Below are positions 41,848 through 52,018 of a stretch of 64,000 nt of DNA, piece by piece. Numbering within the stretch: the first letter of the stretch is position 1; every line of letters starts with the position of its first letter. The notes beneath the pieces were generated by a model, which did not search any database, was not told where the DNA came from, and worked only from the letters and a program-made list of their open reading frames with translations. Source of the DNA: DATCLS01 sp036563805. GTDB taxonomy: Bacteria > Actinomycetota > Acidimicrobiia > Acidimicrobiales > VFJN01. Location: positions 1 to 64,000 of the forward strand of contig DATCLS010000071.1 of NCBI GenBank assembly GCA_036563805.1. Reading direction: 5' to 3'. Both the position numbers and the translations under genes were made by a program.

Positions 41848-42606
41848 GTGGACGATCGCATCGTCTCCGGGGACATCAAGCTCGCCGCCCACCTGGCCCG
41901 GCCGCTCCGCCCGTCGAGCGGGCGCCTGCCGGCGGTCGTCATCTCGCACGGCTACCCGTCGTCGACGTCGGCCCGGCGGGCCGCGGAGACGACGCCCGAG
42001 CTCGCCGACCGTATCGCCAACGACATGGGGTGGGTGGCGCTGGCCTTCGCCTTCCGCGGGTGCGGCGAGTCGGAGGGCCAGTTCTCGCTGGCCGGCTGGC
42101 TCGACGACCTGCAGGCTGCCATCGACCACGTGATCCGGGTCGCATCCCCGATGGGGGTGTGGCTGGTCGGCTTCGGCACCGGCGGCGCGCTGGCCACCTG
42201 CGCCGGTGCCCGCGACCCGCGGGTGCAGGGCGTGGCGGTCGTGGGGTCGCCCGGCGATTTCGACGACTGGGCCAGCCACCCCCGCCGGCTGCTCGAGCAC
42301 TGCCGCGAGGTCGGCGTGATCACCGACCCCACCTTCCCGCCGTCGCTCGACGCCTGGGCCCGCGAGCTGCGGTCGGTGCAGGCCGTGACGTGTGCCCAGG
42401 AGCTGGCGCCCCGGGCCATGCTCGTCGTGCACGGCAGCGACGACGACGTGGTGCCGCCGTTCGACGCCCGCATCCTCGCCGATGCCCACGGCTCGGCCGA
42501 GCTGCGCTTCATCCACGGCGCCGGCCACGCCCTCCGCCACGACCCCCGGGCCGTGGCGGTCCTCTTGGGCTGGCTGGACCGCCAGCGGCACGCCCTGGCG
42601 CGCTGA
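41848..42606 (+). CDS. alpha/beta-hydrolase-fold protein
   Basis: A 252-residue alpha/beta hydrolase. The strand-oxyanion segment is LPAVVISHGYPSS, then AFAFRGCGESEGQFS, the nucleophile-elbow position GFGTGGALA (Thr in place of the usual Ser), AMLVVHGSDDDVVPPFDA with the acid, and the His in GAGHALRHDP. The elbow Gly-Phe-Gly-Thr-Gly lacks Ser, so catalysis may be absent or use Thr. GTG 41848 is given from the good coding bias; purine-rich AGGGGAGGGG lies 13-22 bp upstream. Substrate unknown. Confidence 0.75.
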   Translation: MDDRIVSGDIKLAAHLARPLRPSSGRLPAVVISHGYPSSTSARRAAETTPELADRIANDMGWVALAFAFRGCGESEGQFSLAGWLDDLQAAIDHVIRVASPMGVWLVGFGTGGALATCAGARDPRVQGVAVVGSPGDFDDWASHPRRLLEHCREVGVITDPTFPPSLDAWARELRSVQAVTCAQELAPRAMLVVHGSDDDVVPPFDARILADAHGSAELRFIHGAGHALRHDPRAVAVLLGWLDRQRHALAR

Positions 42607-42945
42607 GCCGGCTGCGCCCCCGGGCTCGGCCCCCGGGCTGGGCCCCCGGCTGGACGCCAGCGGGGGCGGCCGGCTAACGCTCGGCTTTCGCGGGCGGTTG
42701 TAACGTCTTCAGATCCGATGGACCCGGGCGGCGGGTCACGGGGAACAACGGCGGAAAGGGCGGACAATGAGGCGGAAACCTGCCGCGGACGCGGCCGTGC
42801 CGATCGTCGCGTCGCTGTCGTCGATCCCTGCGGGCCGGCCGCGATGGCATCGGCTGTGAGCGAGGCCGCCGGCCGTGTCACGGCCCCGGCGTGCGACCTC
42901 GTCAGAGGACAGTCCGGCGCTCGAGCGCCGGAGAAAGGGCGGACC
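42607..42945. other. 339-bp spacer with a duplicated ribosome-binding/start module
   Basis: No recognisable gene. It has one short reading of 30 codons from ATG 42767 to TGA 42859, preceded by GGAAAGGGCGGACA, and the true start of the next gene is preceded by the near copy GAGAAAGGGCGGACC. It may be a leader peptide or a copied start. The spacer opens with a G/C-rich Pro/Gly-type repeat (CCCCCGGGCT) of no known role. A weak promoter-like patch (TTGTAACG) lies near 42700. Confidence 0.4.
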
Positions 42946-43695
42946 ATGACCAACAACGACTCCTTCACCGCGCCTCCGCAGGCGCCGTACCCCGGCTATG
43001 CCTCGTCGCCGTCCCCAGCGGCGCCACCCCCCACCGGCTGGCCGTCGCCGACGCCCCCGCCGCCCCGCTATCGGCCCCACAAGCTGAGCGGGCTGGCGGT
43101 CGCCTCGCTGGTGCTCGGCATCACCTGGATCTTCTGGCTGGGCTCCATCCTGGCCCTGATCTTCGGGTACCTGGCGCTGCGCCAGATCAAGCGGACCGGC
43201 GACAGCGGCAAGGGGCTGGCCATCGGCGGCATCGTGCTCGGCTGGATCGGCGTGGTCACGCTGGTGGGCGTGATCGCGCTGGCCGCCGCAGCGTCGGACG
43301 ACGACCCGTCGAGCAGCGAGGAGACGCGCACCGCGGCGACCGACGGCGGCGGCGCGAGCGAGAGCGACGCCGACGAGGGGCCGATCACCAACTCGGGCAA
43401 CACCGAGAACCCGCCGACGGAGGACGTCGAGCTGACCGAGTGCGGTGCCGGCGTCGTGGGCGGCGGCGGGCCCTTCGTGGGCGCCGCTGGCACGATCACC
43501 AACCACAGCTCGGAGCCGTCGGATTACCTCATCACGGTCGAGTTCGTGGCCGACGGCGTGCGCTACGACGAGAGCCTCTCCTCCGCCACCGCCGTCGCCC
43601 CCGGCCAGTCGGTCGAGTGGGAGGCCCCCGGGTTCGAGGAGGCCCGCCCGGGCACCGAGTGCACCATCACGCAGGTGGAGCGCTACGCGTCGTGA
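42946..43695 (+). CDS. DUF4190-type membrane protein with C-terminal FxLYD-like domain
   Basis: A 249-residue protein. Residues 1-45 are Pro/Ser-rich and cytoplasmic. The two-span DUF4190 unit follows: LSGLAVASLVLGITWIFWLGSILALIFGYLALRQI (two parts) and GKGLAIGGIVLGWIGVVTLVGVIALAAAA. A Ser/Asp/Glu linker (about 115-165) leads to an outer domain of 80 residues (GAAGTITNHSSEPSDYLITVEF, SSATAVAPGQSVEWEAP), which resembles FxLYD-type beta-sandwich domains and has two Cys. ATG 42946 has GAGAAAGG upstream. Function unknown; common in actinobacterial envelopes. Confidence 0.78.
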   Translation: MTNNDSFTAPPQAPYPGYASSPSPAAPPPTGWPSPTPPPPRYRPHKLSGLAVASLVLGITWIFWLGSILALIFGYLALRQIKRTGDSGKGLAIGGIVLGWIGVVTLVGVIALAAAASDDDPSSSEETRTAATDGGGASESDADEGPITNSGNTENPPTEDVELTECGAGVVGGGGPFVGAAGTITNHSSEPSDYLITVEFVADGVRYDESLSSATAVAPGQSVEWEAPGFEEARPGTECTITQVERYAS

Positions 43696-43754
43696 GCGCG
43701 GCCGGGCCCTCGGCGCCGGCCGGGGGCCCGGTGGCCGCCGGGTAGCGTGCGGCC

Positions 43755-44045
43755 ATGCTCGTGGCGTTCTCGATCACCCCGCTCGGCGTCGGCGAGGGCG
43801 TCGGGCGACACGTCGCCGAGGCGGTCCGGGTCGTCCGGGAGAGTGGCCTGCCCAACCGCACCGATGCGATGTTCACGACGATCGAAGGCGAGTGGGACGA
43901 GGTCATGGACGTCGTCCGCCGGGCCTGCGAGGCCGTCGACGCCCCGCGGATCAGCCTCACCCTCAAGGCCGACATCCGCCCCGGCGTCACCGACGCCCTG
44001 ACCGCCAAGGTCGAGTCCATCGAGCGCCGCCTTTCCACCGACTGA
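43755..44045 (+). CDS. MTH1187/YkoF-type thiamine-binding-like protein
   Basis: A 96-residue ferredoxin-fold protein of full length. It begins MLVAFSITPLGVGEGVGRHVAEAV and has the family block RTDAMFTTIEGEWDEVMDVVRRACEAV, ending in RISLTLKADIRPGV. The family binds thiamine or related compounds as tetramers; the physiological role is not settled. ATG 43755 is the only good start. No TPP riboswitch (no CTGAGA core) is seen before it. It follows the DUF4190 gene by 59 bp and converges with the XRE gene. Confidence 0.88.
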   Translation: MLVAFSITPLGVGEGVGRHVAEAVRVVRESGLPNRTDAMFTTIEGEWDEVMDVVRRACEAVDAPRISLTLKADIRPGVTDALTAKVESIERRLSTD

Positions 44046-44076
44046 CCCACCGTCCGGCCGGCGTCGAGCCGCGCGC

Positions 44077-45366
44077 CTACCGCTGCCCGAACCCGGCGGA
44101 CCGGTAGCCGTCCTGGAAGTCGCGCACCTCATCCACGGCCCCATAGGGGTTGAGGAGGTGGTGCAGCCGGTCGAGGCGGGCGTCGCTGCGGGCCGATGCG
44201 GTGGCGATCGTGAGTGCGAGCACCCGCTGGGCGGTCCTGGCCGCCTCGTCAACGTCGCCCGCAAGCAGGTGGGCCTCGGCAAGCCAGGACAGATACAGGG
44301 CAGCCTCGCGGCTGCGCTGGTCGTCGTAGCCGGCGAGCGCTCGCTCGAGCAGCGGCCGTGCCCGCTCCGCTACGCCCAGCTCGGTCCAGCAGCGGCCTGC
44401 CATGACGTCGATCTCGAGCTCGTCGAGCCAGTACGCCCACTCGGGGCCGTCGCCGGACGGGCTGGCGTAGGCGTCCTCGACCCGGCCGAGCGCCCGGTCC
44501 GTCTCGACCCGATCGCCGGCCCGTGCGTGGGCCCACGCGAGCCGCTCACCGAACAGGGCCCGCACGACGCCGGTGGCGGCTTTGGCGCCCGCGACGGCGC
44601 TTTGGGCGAGCAGTACGGCATCCCGTGGCGGGCCGGTGTTGGCAAGGTGGTAGGCCAGCGACGAGACGAGCTGTCCGGCGAGCTGGCGGTCGCCGGCGGC
44701 GTGGGCAGCGCTGAGCCCGGCGGCGTAGTAGCGCTCGGCGGCGCGGTGGAGGCCCGCGTCCGCGTTGGTCCACCCGGCGAGTTGGCAGAGATCGGCGAGA
44801 GCGGCGAGCAGGCGGCGGCCAACCGCGTCGCTGTAGCTGGCCGAGCGGACCAATGCGGCGGTGGCGCGTACCTCACGGTCGACGGCGGCGTGGAGGCTGC
44901 GGCCGGCGACGTAATCGTCGAGGTGGCGAAGCTGGTCGGTCCGGGCGATGACTCGGTCGACGGCCGCGTCGCCGATGCGGCGGCCGGCGGTCAGCTCTAC
45001 TGTCTGGGGCGGGTCCGTGACGAGCCACTCGTGCACGAGCCGTGCCGCAGCGCCGGACGGCATCGGCGCGGTGCCCCCGTCTGTGCTCAGGGCCGCGGCC
45101 AGGTCCCGTGCCCGGCCGAGCGTCCACGACGGATCGAGGACGATGTCAGCATCGTTCGGTCGGGCATCGGCGTCGAGGATGGCATCCAGCTCGTCGACGG
45201 TTATGTCCAGCGCCTCCGCGTAACGACGCCGGTTCCGCGGCCGGGGCGTGGCCTCGCCGCGCTCCCAACTCGCGACGGTCGAGACGGCGGCGCCGATCTC
45301 CTCGGCGAGCGTTTCCTGGCTCATGCCCAGCTCTTCCCTGAGTCGTTTCAGGGCGTCGCGTCCCAT
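44077..45366 (-). CDS. XRE-family regulator with TPR-like C-terminal region
   Basis: A 429-residue regulator. The N-terminal HTH (1-65) is RLREELGMSQETLAEEIGAAVSTVASWERGEATPRPRNRRRYAEAL. The rest is alpha-helical with Ala/Leu/Tyr spacing of tetratricopeptide-like repeats (YYAAGLSAAHAAGDRQLAGQ, YLSWLAEAHLLAGDVDEAA). Proteins of this plan are common in actinobacterial development and antibiotic regulation, but a partner cannot be named. Base composition and codon use (more A/T-ended) are less biased than in neighbours, suggesting transfer. Start ATG 45366. A divergent small gene begins 117 bp away. Confidence 0.82.
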   Translation of the reverse strand: MGRDALKRLREELGMSQETLAEEIGAAVSTVASWERGEATPRPRNRRRYAEALDITVDELDAILDADARPNDADIVLDPSWTLGRARDLAAALSTDGGTAPMPSGAAARLVHEWLVTDPPQTVELTAGRRIGDAAVDRVIARTDQLRHLDDYVAGRSLHAAVDREVRATAALVRSASYSDAVGRRLLAALADLCQLAGWTNADAGLHRAAERYYAAGLSAAHAAGDRQLAGQLVSSLAYHLANTGPPRDAVLLAQSAVAGAKAATGVVRALFGERLAWAHARAGDRVETDRALGRVEDAYASPSGDGPEWAYWLDELEIDVMAGRCWTELGVAERARPLLERALAGYDDQRSREAALYLSWLAEAHLLAGDVDEAARTAQRVLALTIATASARSDARLDRLHHLLNPYGAVDEVRDFQDGYRSAGFGQR

Positions 45367-45482
45367 TACGTCCCCGGCCGTCGCCTGCCCGCCCAAGGGT
45401 AGCGATGCGGAACGCGTAGGAACGCGTCGCGACGCGCAGGTTGGCTCTGTCGGTCGCGCCTGGCTCGTCGTTCACTCGCCTT

Positions 45483-45704
45483 GTGAGCGACGACAACCGA
45501 TGGGAGGACGCCGCTAGCGACGATGCCGAGCCCGGCGACGAGGACGACGCAGAGCCTGCGCCGCCCGAGCGCGCGCCGGCGTTGTTGTGGTGTGAGCCGT
45601 GTTCCTCGGAGCTCGTACCTGGTGGCCCGGGGAAGTTCATCGTGCGCGGCCACTACCGAACTGCCGGCGGCGAGTCGCTGTTCGATGGCGGGGGCAGCGG
45701 GTGA
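45483..45704 (+). CDS. small acidic protein with CxxC motif next to the XRE gene
   Basis: GTG 45483 opens a 73-residue reading. It is acidic (WEDAASDDAEPGDEDDAEP) with a short folded-looking segment LLWCEPCSSELVPGGPG and KFIVRGHYR. The CxxC could be half of a zinc ribbon. Third-base bias is weak but matches the neighbouring XRE gene, so the pair may have arrived together. A GTG at 45441-region frame is also open (TTG). An opposite-strand reading (45366-45653) with a membrane-like stretch is the competing option. Confidence 0.45.
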   Translation: MSDDNRWEDAASDDAEPGDEDDAEPAPPERAPALLWCEPCSSELVPGGPGKFIVRGHYRTAGGESLFDGGGSG

Positions 45705-45985
45705 GCGCCGGGGAGCCCGACCAGCGATTCAGGACGAGGCTACGGCCTTGTTGGCGATAGTCCGGCACGTCGTCATGTAGATGTTGGTTCCGCGCGGTGG
45801 TAGGGCGGGCCGGCATTGCGGGCTTGGAGTCAGCCCCTGACAGCCTGAGCGATGGCTCCGACGACGCCTCCGCCGGCCAGCCCCAGGTAGGCAAGCAGCG
45901 GCGACCGCTATGCCGATGAGACGGTCCTTGGCGCCCTCGAAGTGATCTCCGGTCGGCGACGGCGTGGTCGGCCTCAGCGTCGCGG
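45705..45985. other. spacer with debris of a small membrane protein on the minus strand
   Basis: On the minus strand FEGAKDRLIGIAVAAA (about 45946-45898) and, in another frame, LLAYLGLAGGGVVGAIAQAVRG ending at TGA 45831-45829 read like two halves of a small membrane protein joined by a frameshift. No start with a ribosome site is seen. The rest of the spacer shows no gene and is less GC-rich than the surroundings. Confidence 0.35.
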
Positions 45986-46579
45986 TCAGAGGGAGTCGGA
46001 CTTCGACTTGCCCTGGGACTTCATCATCTTCTTCCAGGCGCGGACCTGGTCGAAGGCCTCGCGGGAGCTGATGTCGGCGACCGAGCGGGGCTGGTCGTCG
46101 GAGAAGGGGTGGGTGGCCTCCTCCCACCCCGCGGGCCGGATGCCGAACCGCTTGGCCAGCAGGGCCGTGAAGATCTTCGACTTCTCGACCCCGAAGCCGG
46201 GCAGCGCCTTCACCCGGGCGAGGAGCTCCTTGCCGCTGTCGACCCCGGCCCACACGGCCTCGGCCGAGCCGCCGTACTCGTCCACCAGCGTCTGGCACAG
46301 CGCCTGGACCCGCTTGGCCATCGACCCGGGGAACCGGTGGAGAGCGGGCGGGCCCTTGAAGATCTCCTCGAGCTTGCCGGGGTCGGTGGCGGCGATCGTG
46401 GCGGCGTCGAGCGTGCCCCCGAGGCGCTCGCGCAGCGTCAGGGGGGCACGGAACGCCCATTCCATCGGCACCTGCTGGTCGAGCAGCATGCCGATGAGCA
46501 GCGCCAAGGGGTCGTCGACCAGCAGCTGGTCGGCTTCGGGATCACCGGTGACCGGGAGCGAGGCGGACGAGGCGGCCAT
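45986..46579 (-). CDS. HhH-GPD family DNA base-excision repair protein
   Basis: A 197-residue protein. DPLALLIGMLLDQQVPMEWAF is the N-terminal helix set of the HhH-GPD fold and LARVKALPGFGVEKSKIFTALL carries the helix-hairpin-helix (LPGFGVEK), which is the DNA-gripping part of endonuclease III/AlkA-like glycosylases. The catalytic Asp or Lys cannot be assigned with confidence; the actinobacterial small HhH-GPD group of this length lacks the Fe-S cluster, and no Cys cluster is present here. It may excise alkylated or oxidised bases. ATG 46579 is the first in frame. Confidence 0.82.
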   Translation of the reverse strand: MAASSASLPVTGDPEADQLLVDDPLALLIGMLLDQQVPMEWAFRAPLTLRERLGGTLDAATIAATDPGKLEEIFKGPPALHRFPGSMAKRVQALCQTLVDEYGGSAEAVWAGVDSGKELLARVKALPGFGVEKSKIFTALLAKRFGIRPAGWEEATHPFSDDQPRSVADISSREAFDQVRAWKKMMKSQGKSKSDSL

Positions 46580-46681
46580 GCCCCGAACCTAGCGGTAGCG
46601 GCCCGGTCGGTCGTCGACGCGGCCGGCCCACCCGGGCCGGCCCAACGACCGGCCGGCGCAACGACCGGCCGGTCCCGCGCC

Positions 46682-49378
<2,697 letters not shown>

Positions 49379-49475
49379 CGGCTCACGCTCGCTTCGGGGG
49401 GAGTACTGGGGACTCCTCCACGCTACGCACTTCGCGAGCGTCCGCCGAGCGTTCGGGGCAGGTCCGGGCCGGTCC

Positions 49476-49517
49476 GACGCCGGTTCGACGCCGGTTCGAC
49501 GCCGATCTGACGCCGGT
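49476..49517. repeat. 11-bp tandem repeat in the aceE-rnhA spacer
   Basis: GACGCCGGTTC repeats nearly four times (49476-49486, 49487-49497, then variants 49498-49508 and 49509-49517) in the 252-bp divergent spacer 49379-49630. The spacer should hold both promoters, and the repeat may be regulatory or a simple slippage array. It contains CTGACG once without the second half of the TetR-type palindrome. Confidence 0.6.
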
Positions 49518-49630
49518 GGGAGGCCGATCGAAGGCCGAACGGGGGCGGACGGGGGGTCGGGCGGGGCCCGCCCGGCGGGCCCGGGCCGGCGTCCGACGGT
49601 CGTCCGCCGCGGGAGACGGGACGCCCTAGG

Positions 49631-50107
49631 GTGACGGGCGTGTCCCGACCTGCCGAGCCCTCCGACCGCACGACCGTCTACACCGACGGCGCCTGCCTGG
49701 GGAACCCGGGCCCCGGGGGGTGGGCGTGGGTCGAGCCCGGCGGGGCCTTCGCCAGCGGGTTCGAGCCCCGCACCACCAACCAGCGCATGGAGATCACCGC
49801 CGCCTACGAGGCCGTGCGGTCGCACCCCGGCCCGCTCGAGGTGATCAGCGACTCGACGTACGTCGTGAACTGCTTCCGCGACCGGTGGTGGGAGGGGTGG
49901 CGGCGCCGCGGGTGGACCAACGCCGCCCGCAAGCCGGTCGCCAACCGCGACCTGTGGGAGCCGTTCGTCGACCTGGTCGTCGAGCGGGGCGACGTCGTGT
50001 TCAGGTGGGTCAAGGGCCACTCCAACGACGTGATGAACGACCTGGTCGACAAGCTGGCGGTCGAGGCGGCGAAGACGCAGCGCGCCCGCTCGGGCGTCGC
50101 CGTCTGA
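49631..50107 (+). CDS. rnhA: ribonuclease HI
   Basis: A 158-residue RNase H1. Acidic residues D19 (YTDGACLGNPGPGGWAWV), E54 (RMEITAAYEA), D74 (VISDSTYVVN) and D140 (LVDKLA) match the catalytic set, and H130 sits in KGHSNDVMND. It cuts the RNA strand of RNA-DNA hybrids. Start GTG 49631; GTG 49640 is equally plausible. The next gene, hyuA, begins 12 bp after its stop, so they may share a transcript. Confidence 0.93.
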   Translation: MTGVSRPAEPSDRTTVYTDGACLGNPGPGGWAWVEPGGAFASGFEPRTTNQRMEITAAYEAVRSHPGPLEVISDSTYVVNCFRDRWWEGWRRRGWTNAARKPVANRDLWEPFVDLVVERGDVVFRWVKGHSNDVMNDLVDKLAVEAAKTQRARSGVAV

Positions 50108-50119
50108 GGGGTCCCACCC

Positions 50120-52018
50120 GTGCAGGTCGGCGCGGACACGGGTGGGACGTTCACTGACCTGGTCACGGCGGACGGCCGGGTGGCCAAGGTGCTGTCCACG
50201 CCGGACGACCCCGGGCGGGCCCTGGCCGCCGGGTTGGCCGAGCTGGGGCTCGGCCCGGACGGAGCGACCACCCGCCCTGCCGATGGCCCGGGCGCCGGGT
50301 CCCGCCCCACCCTCCTCGCCCACGGCACGACCGTCGCCACCAACGCCGTTCTCGAGCGGCGGGGCGCCCCGGTGGCGCTGGTGACCACCGAGGGCTTGGC
50401 CGACGTCATCGAGATCGCCCGCCAGGACCGGCCGTCGCTCTACGACCAGCTGGCCTCCCGGCCCGAGCCGCTCGTCCCCCGCGGCCGCCGCTTCGAGGTG
50501 CCCGGCCGGCTGGCCGCCGACGGCTCCGAGCTGGCGCCGGTCGACCCGGGCGCGCTGCCGGACCTCGCCGCGCTCGACCCGCCGGTGGCCGCCGTGGCCG
50601 TCTGCCTGCTCCACGCCGACCTCGACCCCCGCCACGAGCAGGCGGTGGCCGCCGCCCTGCGGTCCCGGGGCCTCGAGGTCACGTGCTCGCACGAGGTCTC
50701 GCCCGAGATGCGGGAGTACGAGCGCACGGTGACCACGGTCATCAACGCCTCGCTCGTCCCCCGGCTGCGGGCCTACCTGCGGGGGCTCACCGGCCTGGCC
50801 GACGAGGTGGTGGTGATGACCTCGGCCGGCGGCCTGCTGCCGGTGGACGAGGCGGCCGAGCTGCCGGCGGCCCTGCTGCTGTCGGGCCCGGCCGGGGGCG
50901 TGCGGGCCGGGGCCGCGGTGGCGGCGGCCAACGGCTTCCCCGACGCCATCACGTTCGACATGGGCGGCACGTCCACCGACGTGTGCCTGATCCGCGACGG
51001 CGCCCCCGAACCGGCGGCCGAGCGCCGGGTGGCCGGGTACCCGGTGCGGTTCCCGTCACTGGACGTCCACACGATCGGCGCCGGCGGCGGGTCCATCGCC
51101 CGCATCGACCCGGGCGGCGCCCTGGTCGTCGGTCCGCAGAGCGCCGGGGCCGACCCGGGGCCGGCCTGCTACGGCCGGGGCGGAACCCACGCCACGGTCA
51201 CCGACGCCAACCTGGTGGCCGGCCGCATCCCCGCCGACGCCGCGTTCGGCGGGCTGCGGCTCGACCGGGCAGCGGCCGAGGCGGCCCTGGAGCGGGCGGG
51301 CGCCACCGCCGAGGGCGTGCTGGCCGTGGTCGACGCCAACATGGAGCGGGCGCTGCGGGCCGTGTCGGTCGAGCGGGGCGTCGACCCCCGGGGCCTGGCG
51401 CTGGTGGCGTTCGGGGGCGCCGGGCCGCTCCACGCCTGCGCCCTGGCCGAGGCCCTCGGCATGCCGGCGGTCATCGTCCCGGCCCGAGCCGGCGTGCTGT
51501 CGGCGGTGGGGCTGCTGACCGCGCCCCGGCGCCGCGACCTGGTTCGCTCGTGGCCGACGCCGCTCGACCACGCCGGGCTCGACGCCGCCCGGGCCGAGCT
51601 GGCGGCGGCGGCCGCCAAGCTGGTGGCCGCGGGGGGCGGCGTGTCCTCCGGGGGTGTCGGCGACGGGGGCGGCGACGTGTCGGTCGAGACCGCACTCGAC
51701 TGCCGCTACCGGGGCCAGAGCCACGAGCTGACCGTGCCGTCGGTGGCCGCCTTCCACGACGCCCACGAGCGTCGCAACGGCTACGCCCGGCCCGGCCACC
51801 CGGTGGAGGTGGTGGCGGTCCGGGCGACGGCTGTCCGGCCGCCGGCCGTGGCCATCGAGGACCTGCCGCCCGTGGAGCGGGCGGTCGGATCCGGGGCTGC
51901 CCTCGCCGGCCCCGCCGTCGTCGCCGAGCCCGACTGCACGATCTGGGTGGCCGAGGGTTGGGTCGCCGAGCCCGGCGCGGCGGGCGCCGTCGTGCTCCGT
52001 CGGAGGTCCGACCGGTGA
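50120..52018 (+). CDS. HyuA-type hydantoinase/oxoprolinase subunit
   Basis: A 632-residue ATP-dependent hydantoinase/oxoprolinase A subunit. The N-terminus VGADTGGTFTDLV is the family phosphate-binding start, HGTTVATNAVLERRGAPVALVTTEG follows, and later TFDMGGTSTDVCLI and SIARIDPGGALVVGPQSAGADPGPACYGRGG complete the actin-like core. VERGVDPRGLALVAFGGAGPLHA is another hallmark. It works with HyuB, whose gene overlaps its stop (GTGA), to open cyclic amides such as 5-oxoproline, hydantoins, N-methylhydantoin or caprolactam with ATP. The actual substrate is unknown. GTG 50120. Confidence 0.92.
   Translation: MQVGADTGGTFTDLVTADGRVAKVLSTPDDPGRALAAGLAELGLGPDGATTRPADGPGAGSRPTLLAHGTTVATNAVLERRGAPVALVTTEGLADVIEIARQDRPSLYDQLASRPEPLVPRGRRFEVPGRLAADGSELAPVDPGALPDLAALDPPVAAVAVCLLHADLDPRHEQAVAAALRSRGLEVTCSHEVSPEMREYERTVTTVINASLVPRLRAYLRGLTGLADEVVVMTSAGGLLPVDEAAELPAALLLSGPAGGVRAGAAVAAANGFPDAITFDMGGTSTDVCLIRDGAPEPAAERRVAGYPVRFPSLDVHTIGAGGGSIARIDPGGALVVGPQSAGADPGPACYGRGGTHATVTDANLVAGRIPADAAFGGLRLDRAAAEAALERAGATAEGVLAVVDANMERALRAVSVERGVDPRGLALVAFGGAGPLHACALAEALGMPAVIVPARAGVLSAVGLLTAPRRRDLVRSWPTPLDHAGLDAARAELAAAAAKLVAAGGGVSSGGVGDGGGDVSVETALDCRYRGQSHELTVPSVAAFHDAHERRNGYARPGHPVEVVAVRATAVRPPAVAIEDLPPVERAVGSGAALAGPAVVAEPDCTIWVAEGWVAEPGAAGAVVLRRRSDR

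Noticed and set aside
45366..45653. Minus-strand reading with a membrane-like stretch upstream of the XRE gene
   Set aside because: It starts and ends in sequence overlapping the more protein-like plus-strand reading and has an Arg-rich, low-complexity remainder; not fully excluded.
49500..49520. CTGACG in the aceE spacer as another operator half
   Set aside because: It is part of the 11-bp tandem repeat and lacks a CGTCAG partner at 3 nt.
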